64,000 nt of DNA. Origin: an uncultured Prevotella sp. (GTDB taxonomy: Bacteria > Bacteroidota > Bacteroidia > Bacteroidales > Bacteroidaceae). Below the pieces are notes generated by a model. It searched no databases. It saw nothing but the letters and a program-made list of their open reading frames with translations, and was not told the origin of the DNA. Numbering within the stretch: position 1 is the first letter of the stretch; every line of letters begins with the position of its first letter. The stretch spans positions 1-64,000 of the forward strand of contig ONLG01000014.1 in assembly GCA_900318625.1 (NCBI GenBank), read 5' to 3'. The position numbers were made by a program, and so were the translations under genes. Below, piece after piece: positions 1 to 8,800 of the stretch.

Positions 1-16
1 AGGGGCTTACTTTTTG

Positions 17-54
17 AAAAAAGTATCCGCAATGCCTGTTTATCGGCATTGCGG
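17..54 (-). terminator. Rho-independent terminator of the transposase gene
   Basis: A perfect 10-bp stem (27-36 with 45-54) closes an 8-nt loop. Read on the minus strand it is followed by ATAC and a run of six T. It sits 15 bp after the transposase stop codon, so it most likely ends that transcript. Confidence 0.75.
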
Positions 55-68
55 AAGATTTTTAATGT

Positions 69-1244
69 TCATTTGATTTTTAGCGGACAGCAATAATAGC
101 CATATGCTCTTCTCTTCATTACCTTTATCTTATTGTTGATTCCTTCCAGCATTGCGTTTGTTACAGGGGCATCATACCATGCCAATATGCCCGTTCTTCT
201 GGCCATTAGCGTATTGGCCACTTTGATGAAAGGCTTCAGTTTGGTCTCCCTGGCCCTTTCACACCAATAGGCAAGCTGCCTCTCTGCTTCTTCCTTGCTG
301 TCTTGCATCCATATCTGGCCGAGGTCTTCCCTGAGATAATAGGCATGGAAAAGCGGGGTGTTGGTTTCGAGGATATTGTCCAGCCTTTTCTTCTTCTCAT
401 CGTCGAAGATGTCCTTATCCTTGGTCAGGAGCAGCCACCGTGAGCCTTTGATTATCTTCCGCTTCTCCAGGTCTGCCTCCTGTGCATACACGTTCCTTCG
501 CACTGCATCCACAGCTTCGTTCACAAGTCTGGCTACATGGAATTTGTCATAGACGTGGACGGCATCCGGTGCATTCTCCAGCACGGACGCGATGAAGGCA
601 GCCGAGAGGTCGGAGGTCACTATTTCAATCTTCACCTTGTTCCTCCCCACTCGTTTCCAGAACCCCTCCAGTGCCTCCTTGCCCTTTCCATCACCCACAT
701 GGATGATGCGCCCCGTGTCGAGGTCAACCACGATGGTCTTATAGACATGTCCCTTACGGATGGCGAACTCGTCTATGCCTATGCGCCGCACATGCTTGAT
801 GTCAGGATGTGAATACCTGGACTTCAGATACTTCTTGTGGATCTCCTTCACCATGTTCCACCCCACATGCAGGTGCTGCGCAACATCTTTTATCGTGTTG
901 CCCATGCGCAGCAAGTCCAGCACATAACGGGAGAACCTGTAGGTGTAGCTAACCTCACCATGAGTGAAAGGTATGTCCGACTGCCACACCCCGCCGCACT
1001 CCTTGCAGCAGAAACGCTGTATCTGCAACGACAGATTGCATGGCTTGCTGCCGAAGGGGAGGTTGTGCAGAATGCGCCTGACAATGCCATATTTGATGAC
1101 ATGGAGACTTCCGCAATGCGGACAGACGCATCTTTGGGGAACGATTGTTTTGAGGTGAAGGAAAATTGCATTACCTTTGTACGCGGTACTGGCATAGGAG
1201 TAGCCCTGAACACCGTATGCCTGATATAATAAGCTGCCGTTCAT
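69..1244 (-). CDS. ISL3-family transposase
   Basis: This 391-residue protein would catalyse DDE-type cut-and-paste transposition. The N-terminal third carries a zinc-binding pattern (CPHCG near residue 41, then a CKECG pair) and an HTH-like stretch (TIKDVAQHLHV). The catalytic core begins IGIDEFAIRKG, continues with VTSDLSAAF, and ends with MLEGINNKIKVMKRRAYGY, the usual final Glu motif of ISL3 enzymes. The C-terminus (YYCCPLKIK) departs from the RDxxYFxLK ending I would expect, so the last dozen residues may be altered. I could not find matching terminal inverted repeats on the two sides, so the element ends are undefined and the left end may lie outside the window. It is the only gene of the element, with its own terminator. 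Confidence 0.85.
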   Translation of the reverse strand: MNGSLLYQAYGVQGYSYASTAYKGNAIFLHLKTIVPQRCVCPHCGSLHVIKYGIVRRILHNLPFGSKPCNLSLQIQRFCCKECGGVWQSDIPFTHGEVSYTYRFSRYVLDLLRMGNTIKDVAQHLHVGWNMVKEIHKKYLKSRYSHPDIKHVRRIGIDEFAIRKGHVYKTIVVDLDTGRIIHVGDGKGKEALEGFWKRVGRNKVKIEIVTSDLSAAFIASVLENAPDAVHVYDKFHVARLVNEAVDAVRRNVYAQEADLEKRKIIKGSRWLLLTKDKDIFDDEKKKRLDNILETNTPLFHAYYLREDLGQIWMQDSKEEAERQLAYWCERARETKLKPFIKVANTLMARRTGILAWYDAPVTNAMLEGINNKIKVMKRRAYGYYCCPLKIK

Positions 1245-1266
1245 ATCTGATATGGTTGGGGAACCA

Positions 1267-1274
1267 CAAAGATA
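1267..1274 (-). promoter_or_regulatory. -7 box of the transposase promoter
   Basis: On the minus strand this reads TATCTTTG, a match to the Bacteroidota TAnnTTTG box, about 25 bp upstream of the transposase ATG. No good -33 TTG is visible, so this is only half of a promoter. Confidence 0.35.
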
Positions 1275-1628
1275 ATGAATTGGCGGCTTTTTCTATACTA
1301 CTATATAAACTTGCCAACGCAATTCGGGGATGAACCATAAATGAAAGAAGAATAATAGAAGCTATGGAATATTTTATTCCGAATACCATAAATAGTAATT
1401 ATTTTGTAAAGGTCTCGGATAGATTAATTCATCCTATAGGCACTGAAGAAGACGTTCCATGAAATAATAGGCACAACCAATCCTAATTCAGTATTCATGC
1501 GTATGGGGAAAGAATACCCTTGTCACAAAACAATAATTTGCCGAAAGGAAGAGGCCAGCAAACCTTATATCCCCAGAGATTGTCTGATTGATTTCACTCA
1601 TCCTACAAAAATCGGCATAACGAATTGA
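1271..1628 (+). pseudogene. degenerate coding remnant beside the transposase
   Basis: Read in one frame from 1271, the sequence codes DNELAAFSILLYKLANAIRG, hits a TGA at 1331, and continues TINERRIIEAMEYFIPNTI and on to DRLIHPIGTEEDVP before another TGA. Switching frame at about 1455 reopens the protein as FHEIIGTTNPNSVFMRMG and on to HPTKIGITN, ending at 1628. The smooth, non-repetitive amino-acid composition over two frames suggests a former gene with one nonsense mutation and one frameshift, possibly cut by the neighbouring IS. I do not recognise the family. It could also be non-coding AT-rich sequence that happens to read well. Confidence 0.3.
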
Positions 1629-1714
1629 CTGTCTGTGGAGTTGCAGAGGTGTAGGTGAATTATTCTTCATACACAACCTACACCAAAGCACGGCTAACCA
1701 GACAGGGTAATTGA

Positions 1715-2212
1715 TTGATTATTAAAATATTAAGAGTTCAAAGAAGCTTGTCGCTGATTATTCAAAAATCTTCAAAATCATCAAAAATCGTCCGAAAAAC
1801 GCAGGTTTTTGCCAAGACATCGAGCAACACAAACAAAGCAAAAACACCCAAGTACAAGAAACGTCTATCCATATACGATAAGACAAAGGAGTTAGACAAA
1901 GCAACGAACAAAGGATTCCTCAGAATGTTGCGTGACGAGCAAGGGCTATTAGACCAACTGAAAGATAAGACCCGATTTGAACTTAACATCGTCACGAAAG
2001 AGCAGATAAGAAAACTTCTAAACATACAGGATAACAAACTTCGTTCCGTACTTCACTCAGATGCCAACCCTATTCTAACCGTGTTCGATGAAGCAATCAA
2101 TCTGAACGGGACAACCATAAACCATACCAACAAGAAAGACTATATGATGGAGTTGGTGATTAAGGATTGCGATTATGTTTGGAGAAAGTGGAAGCCAAAA
2201 TCAGAAGCCTAA
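1715..2212 (+). CDS. hypothetical protein, possibly a mobile-element remnant
   Basis: The frame encodes 165 residues if started at TTG 1715, but no convincing start is visible and the gene may be the 3' part of something larger. The first 60 residues are Ser/Lys-rich and low complexity. From about residue 58 the protein looks folded and mixed-charge (KELDKATNKGFLRMLRDEQ, then TKEQIRKLLNIQDNKL). It ends with an acidic/aromatic tail (KDCDYVWRKWKPKSEA). I do not recognise the family. Its place next to an IS and a broken gene suggests accessory DNA. A replication or mobilisation function is possible, but nothing in the sequence proves it. Confidence 0.4.
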   Translation: MIIKILRVQRSLSLIIQKSSKSSKIVRKTQVFAKTSSNTNKAKTPKYKKRLSIYDKTKELDKATNKGFLRMLRDEQGLLDQLKDKTRFELNIVTKEQIRKLLNIQDNKLRSVLHSDANPILTVFDEAINLNGTTINHTNKKDYMMELVIKDCDYVWRKWKPKSEA

Positions 2213-2762
2213 CACCTAAGACAACTTCCATAAAAAGGGAAATGCAGCCATTTCGGGAGTTATATGGAAGGATGCAGAATAACTGTGTTCAGAAAAGTGT
2301 GCGTGACCTGTTAATTCAAGAAGATTGATGGATGAACTGTAGCAAAAGTGGAGTTGTATCAAAATAATCAGAAATGCTGTTTGATACGACCTTTTCTTTT
2401 GTAGCTTTGTAATCTAAAAGGTTATCTTGAGTCTACGTAAAATTGTCGTAAAACAAGAAAAAATAACGTCATAAGTCAAGTTTGTTCCAGGTAGTTGAGC
2501 ATTCTTTCAAATGTTTTTATTATTTTTGTATCGCCATATTGCCTTAATAGGCTCTTTTGGCAGACATATTGAAGAAAGCGCATTTCGCTTATTCCTACTG
2601 CGTAAATTGGACACTTACAAAAGTAATATAGGGGTAAGAAGAAAGACGCTCTTCTTGGTACGTATTCGTTTTAATACGAAATACAGCCAAGCGGAGTTAC
2701 CCATTCTACTTATCTGTATTACAAGGAGTCCAACCTTACGCAGCGGATGAGAAGATGAGAAG
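2213..2762 (+). other. intergenic region with no convincing gene
   Basis: About 550 bp. Apart from a good promoter match at 2380-2409 I see no coding frame worth calling. A 79-codon frame at 2511-2750 lacks a good start and has a random-looking composition. Confidence 0.5.
2380..2409 (+). promoter_or_regulatory. promoter match upstream of the HTH/kinase pair
   Basis: TTTG at 2380-2383, 18 bp, then TAGCTTTG at 2402-2409. This fits the Bacteroidota vegetative promoter, although the spacing is one base short and the leader to the next gene (2763) would be about 345 nt. Confidence 0.4.
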
Positions 2763-3311
2763 ATGAGGTTTTCACCTTTTATAATAGATTTATTACGAGA
2801 GAAGTCGGGTTATGAGATCCGACTCTCTCACGATTGTGATTTGCTGACGCTCGACATAGAGTCTATGACGGGTGAGCATATTGGTGTCAATACCATGAAG
2901 CGACTTTTAGGGTTCATTGCTGACGAACGTACTCCTCGCACCTCAACACTGAATATCATCGCCCGCTATCTTGGATATGCCGACTGGGAGTCATTACGAT
3001 TGGAAGATGCAGCACACAGCAATTCTGTTTTCGACAATCGTGACGAACTGTTGGCTTGTTCTATGGCGAGAGGTCAGAAACTTCTGATAACCTATTCTCC
3101 CAATCGCAAGCTGGTGATAGAGTATGAAGGAGACAACCACTTCCGGGTGATAGGGAGCGAGAATAGTAAATTATGCCAAGACGACCTGCTGACGCTCACA
3201 CATATCGTCCGCCACTATCCGTTGCTCGTCTCTGACGTGATTAGAGAGGGCAAGAGTCTTGGTGCTTTCACGGCAGGCAAAGCACAGGGTATAGACTTCA
3301 AACCGTTATAG
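2763..3311 (+). CDS. HTH-like hypothetical protein paired with a kinase
   Basis: The protein has 182 residues. Residues about 32-80 (IESMTGEHIGVNTMKRLLGF, then RTPRTSTLNIIARYLGYADW) carry a pattern common in Bacteroidales proteins: a helix ending in NTMKRLxGF, a basic PR-x-STLN turn and a LGYxxWExL helix. I read this as a small DNA-binding or adaptor domain. The C-terminal half is a compact mixed alpha/beta segment (LLITYSPNRKLVIEYEGDNH) of unknown role. The kinase gene starts 7 bp downstream, so the two are surely co-transcribed, which makes this protein a possible partner or substrate of the kinase. No catalytic motif is visible. Confidence 0.7.
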   Translation: MRFSPFIIDLLREKSGYEIRLSHDCDLLTLDIESMTGEHIGVNTMKRLLGFIADERTPRTSTLNIIARYLGYADWESLRLEDAAHSNSVFDNRDELLACSMARGQKLLITYSPNRKLVIEYEGDNHFRVIGSENSKLCQDDLLTLTHIVRHYPLLVSDVIREGKSLGAFTAGKAQGIDFKPL

Positions 3312-3318
3312 CATACAC

Positions 3319-4662
3319 ATGGATAGCACTTCGTCGTTTTCCGAAAGTCTGCAGATGTTTCCACATGCCGAACGGCTGCAAGTAGGCGGCACCACCTGCG
3401 AGTGCTTTCGTGTGAAGATGTATGGTAAACTGCACTTCTTGAAACGGCTGAAGCCTGAACTGCGTACCAATCCCCACTATGTTGCTGCCCTGCAAAAGGA
3501 GTTTGAGACAGGCTATCGCCTCGACCATCCCCACCTGGTACACTATGCAGCCAAGACCGACGATGGCATCTTGATGGACTATGTCGATGGTGAGACGCTC
3601 AGCCAGTTTGTAAAACATCATCCCGACTACTTCCGCAATCGCAAGAATGCCGACCGCTTCCTCCGTCAGCTGCTCAGCGTGGTGGGCTATCTGCACGAAC
3701 ACCAGGTAGTACACTTAGACCTCAAGCCTGACAATATCCTGATAACCCGCATAGACCATGATGTCGTGCTCGTCGACTTAGGCTATTGCTATACCGACAG
3801 CTATATCGACACGAAAGGACGTACAGACAAATACGCTGCGCCCGAACAGATAGACGGAACGGCAGCGCCTGATGCCCGGACGGACATCTATGCCATTGGC
3901 CGCATACTGCAGACGCTACCCTGTGCCGATATATATAATAAGGTGATACGTAGGTGTACGGCAACCAATCCCTCTATGCGCTATCAGCGTGTCGCCGATA
4001 TTGATGTGGCAATCAGCAGAAGGCATCCTTACTGGTTGGTCGTTGCCATCATTATGGTGTGCATAGTGTTGTCAATAGTTCTCTTTTGGCGAAATCCTTT
4101 CCAAAAGGCACTGGCTCCATCACATCAGCATAATGCCGATAAAGACTCCGTGAATACAGTCATTCCTGTTCAGTCGTCAGACATTGAGGATTCTTCGTTC
4201 CAGACGACCAAACTACCCATACCCCAAATGACCAGTAGCCAACGGTCAGTGAGTCCTCAGCCTCAACCAGAAGCCCATTCCTCAAAGCCAGAGCCTTCTG
4301 TTCCTAAACCCCATTCACCTAAGGCGGATCTTCCAGCTGCTGATACACCTTCCTCTTCCATTAGCTATACAGCAGTCGATGTTGCTCAGGTGCATCGTTT
4401 ATTGGACGACGCCATTCGTCCCATTTACGAACAATACATGGGCTCATATCGTAATGCCGAATATTACGCTATGAATCAGTCTGAGATGAAAGCATACGGT
4501 CTCCAGCATGTCGCATTCGGAGAAGCCTGTATGCGAAAATTTCAAGAATTATGGCAGAAGAACCAGCAACGGTTCGACAAAGAACTCTTCTCCAATGAGT
4601 TCGAGAAGGTTCGCGAGTACTACGACAGTCAGACATTCCTGCCGTCTCGTAAGAAGCAGTAA
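3319..4662 (+). CDS. membrane-anchored Ser/Thr protein kinase (Hanks-type)
   Basis: This 447-residue protein would phosphorylate Ser/Thr on cytoplasmic targets and has one membrane pass. Kinase landmarks in order: candidate ATP Lys near residue 42 (FLKRL), the hinge LMDYVDGETL at 85-94, the catalytic loop HLDLKPDN at 132-139, DLG at 153-155, APE at 174-176 and DIYAIG at 189-194. HLD replaces HRD, so the Arg that usually docks an activation-loop phosphate is missing. DLG replaces DFG, and the glycine-rich loop is poor. A transmembrane helix spans about 238-257, followed by a Pro/Ser-rich linker (about 265-350) and a roughly 90-residue extracytoplasmic domain with Tyr-rich helices. The catalytic Asp, Lys and Asn are retained, so activity is likely. 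The gene follows its HTH-like partner by 7 bp. Confidence 0.85.
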   Translation: MDSTSSFSESLQMFPHAERLQVGGTTCECFRVKMYGKLHFLKRLKPELRTNPHYVAALQKEFETGYRLDHPHLVHYAAKTDDGILMDYVDGETLSQFVKHHPDYFRNRKNADRFLRQLLSVVGYLHEHQVVHLDLKPDNILITRIDHDVVLVDLGYCYTDSYIDTKGRTDKYAAPEQIDGTAAPDARTDIYAIGRILQTLPCADIYNKVIRRCTATNPSMRYQRVADIDVAISRRHPYWLVVAIIMVCIVLSIVLFWRNPFQKALAPSHQHNADKDSVNTVIPVQSSDIEDSSFQTTKLPIPQMTSSQRSVSPQPQPEAHSSKPEPSVPKPHSPKADLPAADTPSSSISYTAVDVAQVHRLLDDAIRPIYEQYMGSYRNAEYYAMNQSEMKAYGLQHVAFGEACMRKFQELWQKNQQRFDKELFSNEFEKVREYYDSQTFLPSRKKQ

Positions 4663-4701
4663 AGGCTCTGCCAACCTTGTTCAAGTGGATGAAATGGATG
4701 C

Positions 4702-4731
4702 TTGCCCTTTCCAATAGTTTGTTTATCTTTG
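4702..4731 (+). promoter_or_regulatory. strong promoter of the structured repeat element
   Basis: TTG at 4702-4704, exactly 19 bp, then TATCTTTG at 4724-4731: a full match to the Bacteroidota consensus. It points into the structured element that follows. Confidence 0.6.
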
Positions 4732-4762
4732 CGGCAAGTTAAATCCTTAAAGTTCAAAAACA

Positions 4763-5043
4763 ATGATAATGAAAAAAGTCGCTCACAAATTTGCGTTTCT
4801 GAAAAATACTTCTTATATTTGCGATGCCGCATATAATCTGCGGCAGACATAATTAGGAAGCGTTTCGCTATTCCGTATCTGTGAATCTCGACAACTCACT
4901 GAATTAATCGGACAAGCAAAAGACGCAACCTTAGGTTCGTATATATGTATCATTTGCATATACAGCCCGAGGTGTGAGCGACTTTTCTTATTCATTAATT
5001 CGGGCAGTCGAGAGCCTACAGATAGAATACGTTAAGTAGGCTC
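4763..5043 (+). repeat. structured promoter-bearing element; candidate ncRNA or MITE
   Basis: This stretch is far more folded than its surroundings. A 14-bp perfect inverted repeat pairs 4774-4787 with 4973-4986. Inside or next to it are hairpins at 4826-4844 (GCCGCA/TGCGGC) and 4856-4874, a TCTCGAC/GTCGAGA pair (4886-4892 with 5007-5013), GAATTAAT/ATTAATTC (4901-4908 with 4994-5001), GCCCGA/TCGGGC (4965-4970 with 5000-5005) and a closing hairpin at 5012-5043. Two promoters (4702-4731, 4790-4821) read into it. A frame starting at ATG 4763 runs 29 codons to a TAA at 4850 and then stays open in the same frame for 60 more codons to 5035. It could be a regulatory RNA, a non-autonomous transposable element or a decayed small gene. 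Peptides like MKKVAHKFAFLKNTSY seem familiar to me as a recurrent Bacteroidales short ORF, but I cannot verify that. Confidence 0.5.
4790..4821 (+). promoter_or_regulatory. second promoter inside the structured element
   Basis: TTTG at 4790-4793, 20 bp, then TATATTTG at 4814-4821. The predicted transcript would begin immediately before the GCCGCA hairpin at 4826, as expected for a small structured RNA. Confidence 0.5.
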
Positions 5044-5129
5044 ACACTTTCTTTTTGTGCCTTAGCGAAAACCTAAATCTATTAACAAAGCACCTGATGA
5101 GCCGAGGGTGTATAATTATTGTTGTAAAA

Positions 5130-5348
5130 ATGGATTTGGAAAGAGTAAAAAGCTTTGTCTGTGTTGTAAGAGATTTACCGTGTGATAAGAAAAAAGATGC
5201 AATCTTGATTCTTGAAAGTATCCGTGATTGTTTTTATACAAGTGAACAGCTTGGTCAATGGGTAGAAGAGAATGGAAAAGTCATTTTTTCTGAAGGTAAT
5301 TTTGTTTCAGACGAATTATCAGAAATAATCAATCAAATAAAAGCATAA
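5130..5348 (+). CDS. small hypothetical protein
   Basis: I start this 72-residue protein at ATG 5130 (MDLERVKSFVCVVRDLPCDK) rather than at upstream TTG or ATG codons that would add a Cys/Ile-rich lead of poor composition. It is acidic and probably helical, with VRDLPCDKKKDAILILESIR followed by LGQWVEENGKVIF. There is no signal peptide or membrane helix. It precedes the membrane protein at 5370 by 21 bp, so the two are probably one transcript. Family unknown. Confidence 0.55.
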   Translation: MDLERVKSFVCVVRDLPCDKKKDAILILESIRDCFYTSEQLGQWVEENGKVIFSEGNFVSDELSEIINQIKA

Positions 5349-5369
5349 TTTAATAGTACTACAATAATT

Positions 5370-5837
5370 ATGGATGCATCAAATTGGGTTCAAATGGGGC
5401 TATTAATAGTAGCAATATTAACAGTTATAGTGTCTTCTTATTGGAGTGCAAAAGCAATAAAGGAGACTCAAAAACAGGCAAAGAGGCAATACGAATTTCA
5501 GTTCTTTGCAGAATATACGAAACGCTATCAAGATCTTATATTGAAAATGCCAGCTAATTTGAATACGACTTCTGTTTTCAATAGAGATGTTGACATTTAT
5601 ATGCGTTTATATTTTGACTTGTGTAGTGAAGAATACTACTTACATGCAAAAGGTGTTATTGATGATGTCGTTTGGGGACTATGGACTGAAGGTATTCAGA
5701 TGGCTTTGAAAAAGAATAATTATAGAATAGCGTGGGAGTTGTTGGGAGAAAACTATAATGACACTTCTTTTAGAAGCTATATGAGTGATTTGATAAGAGA
5801 GAATGAGCATTGCTCAATGAATAGACATAACTCCTAA
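5370..5837 (+). CDS. single-pass membrane hypothetical protein
   Basis: This 155-residue protein has an N-terminal hydrophobic helix (about residues 8-27, MGLLIVAILTVIVSSYW) followed by a basic, probably coiled segment (KAIKETQKQAKRQYEFQFFAEYTKRYQDL) and an aromatic-rich helical domain (MRLYFDLCSEEYYLH, then VWGLWTEGIQMAL). The layout recalls small DUF4760-like membrane proteins, but I cannot confirm the family. It lies 23 bp before the large GLUG protein, which has its own signal peptide, so any functional link is only positional. Confidence 0.6.
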   Translation: MDASNWVQMGLLIVAILTVIVSSYWSAKAIKETQKQAKRQYEFQFFAEYTKRYQDLILKMPANLNTTSVFNRDVDIYMRLYFDLCSEEYYLHAKGVIDDVVWGLWTEGIQMALKKNNYRIAWELLGENYNDTSFRSYMSDLIRENEHCSMNRHNS

Positions 5838-5860
5838 TATAATAAAAACACTAATACAGT

Positions 5861-8800
5861 ATGAAAAGACTACTAACTTCAGCAGCATTGTTCCTATGCT
5901 CGCTACTGACGTTTGCGCAGTTTAGCGGATCGGGGTCGGGAACCGAGAGTGACCCTTATCTGATTTTGAATCCGATTCAGTTGAATCAGTTGAGGAATTT
6001 CCTCAATAAAAGTGGTGTGTACTTCAAGTTGATGGCAGACATTGACTTGACGGAGTTCTTAGAGGACGAGAATCCTGACCAAGGCTGGCAGCCTGTAGGA
6101 ACACCTTCTGCTCCTTTCAATGGAAATTTAGATGGTAACGGAAAAACCATATCCGGGCTTTGGATAAACAGAAGCAATACTTCTTACGTGGGGCTTTTTG
6201 GCTATTGTGTTTCTGCTACAATAAAAAAACTTGCCATTGAAGATGTTTCAATAAAAGGCAACAATTACGTTGGTGTGTTGTCTGGTTATTCTTCCTATGG
6301 GAGTGTAAGCAATTGCAATCTTTCTGGAAAAATAGAAGGTAATAATTATACAAGTGGATGTTTGGGTGAGTGTTATTATACAACAGTTTCGGGCGTGTAT
6401 TCAAAAGTAGATGTATTTGGGTATGATTATGTAGGAGGAATCGTTGGAAGTTCTACTACATCTTCTTCATCACGATTTTTCTCATGCTGTCATGTGAAAT
6501 CTTTTATCATAGGTAATAATTACGTTGGTGGTATATCGGGGTTTAGTTCCAATAGTGGAGATGTAGATAATGTTAAGTTGGTAAATTGTTCTTATGTAGG
6601 ACACATTTCTGGAAACATGAGTTTAGGCGGTCTCTGTGGTGAAACTAAAAATGGAGGATTGATAAAAAGTAGCTATTCTTTAGCCACCATCTCAGGAACA
6701 GGTGAAAAGACTGGTGGAATAATAGGTAATAGTAATCGGAGTTTTCTTGAGGATTGCTATTACAATGGAACCGTGAATGGGTTAAAGTATACAGGAGGAT
6801 TAATAGGATATCAACAAGGTGGCTATATAAAGCATTGTTACACATTCGGAGAAGTCTCTGGTACATCATACGTAGGAGGATTGATAGGATATGCCCATTA
6901 CTATTCTGGTAGTTACATAAAGTCGAATTTTATTATTTCTACTTTTATTAAAGCAACAGAAGGTATTGTCGGTCGTATTTATGGAGATACGGATGACGAC
7001 TATCAAATAGGAAAAATGGGGACATCAGCAGAAAACAAATCATACAACAAGACAATTGTCATCAGTAAGGGAGTTGCTAAAGACATAACCGATGATTTAC
7101 AGAACGGTACAGGCGTAAGTTCCACAACTCTGAAATTGAAAGCCACCTACGTTGCGATGGGATGGGACTTTACTGACGCATGGGCGATACAGGAAACAGA
7201 GTGCTATCCTTATATGAAATCGCAGACTGCACCACCAGTGATTACATCGCAAGTAGTATCGGGAGCAACAACTGTCAGCGGCAAATGTGTGGACGGAGGG
7301 ACCATAACATTGGAGATTGATGGTGAAAAACAACAGATTGTAAGCTCGGGTAACTCTTTCTCATTTACAGTTAATCCGCTTCAAGCAGGTCATGAGGTAC
7401 GTGTCTCTGCTAAGGCCGACGGAAAGGAACAGTCGTATTATACAACTGAGGTGGTTTCGTTCTTGGGCAAAGGAACTGAGGCTGATCCTTATCAGATTAG
7501 CACAGCTGCAGACTTGACACAGGTTTACCGGAAGGGCTACTATAAGTTGATGAATGATATTGATTTGACTAAGTATATTAATCAGTTCTACAGCAGTGAG
7601 GGGTGGGAGTCAATTGGTCGTGACGGTAGCGAAACCATCTACTTTGATGGTAATAATCATAAGGTAACAGGGTTGTGGTGCAATTCAACACGCGATAATA
7701 CAGGATTGTTCTCTTGTTTTGCCAACGGTTACATCAAGAACCTGACAGTGGAAACTGCAAATGGGAAACAAGTGAAAGGCGGTGCAAACACAGGAATTCT
7801 GATAGGGAAGATGATTAAAGGCAGGATTGAAAACTGTCGTGTGGCAGGCAACCTGTCTGATGGAACTCCTGTAGGTGGTGTTGTCGGATTGATGGTCAAT
7901 GGAACTATATCGAAATGTCGGGCAGATGTCACCATCAATACGACAGGTGCAACATCTTATGTGGGAGGCTTGGTTGGTGAGATTACAGCTGGTAAGATAG
8001 ACCAGTGCTTTACAACAGGAACGTTGTCGGCAACGGGTAATGAATCGTACGTCGGAGGTCTGATTGGCAAGAACACGTCCACCGTCACCAATAGTTATAG
8101 CTCAGCGGTAGTTAGCTCATCGTATAATGCCGCAGGACTTGTAGCCTATAATTATAGCGTGGTAGATAAGTGCTATGCTTATGGCAATCTGTTTAGTAAC
8201 AACTATGCCGCTGGTGTTATCGGCTATAATGATGGGGCAAATGCAGTCGTGAAAAATTGTGCCGCAATGAACAACAAGATAGATGTTGTTTATGAATCTC
8301 AGCAAGTGCAACAGGGTGGTGGCTATGGACAGCGCATTATAGGCGGCATTAAGAACAGTGCTCCTGCTCCTGAACTGAACAACTACGCATTGAAGAGTAT
8401 GCAGGTTTCTGTGAACGATGTCGCTCAAAAAGTTTATGATGATATCATGAACGGGGCTGCCAAGACTGATGATGAGCTTAAAACTTCCAGCACCTATACC
8501 GCTTTGGGATGGGATCTATCGTCTATATGGAGTATTGACGATGGAAACGGTTACCCGTATCTGATTGGGAACGTGAGTTCACAACCTGTAACAAGTGTTT
8601 CTTTTGACTTTAATACAATAACCTTATCTGTTGGTAGCAGTAAAACGATAAAGGCAAATGTGCTTCCAGAAGATGCGGTAAATAAAGAATTGTATTGGGA
8701 GTCAAGTAATAACGATGTCGCAACAGTTTCGAATGGAGTCGTTACGGCTGTAGGTGAAGGATCTGCAACCATCACAGCCACTACAACAGATGGCAGCAAT

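Noticed and set aside
2511..2750. 79-codon plus-strand frame after the promoter at 2380
   Set aside because: Random-looking composition and no good start.
4629..4995. two minus-strand frames across the structured element
   Set aside because: They are antisense to the promoter-bearing strand and contain the hairpin arms; I consider them by-products of the inverted repeats.
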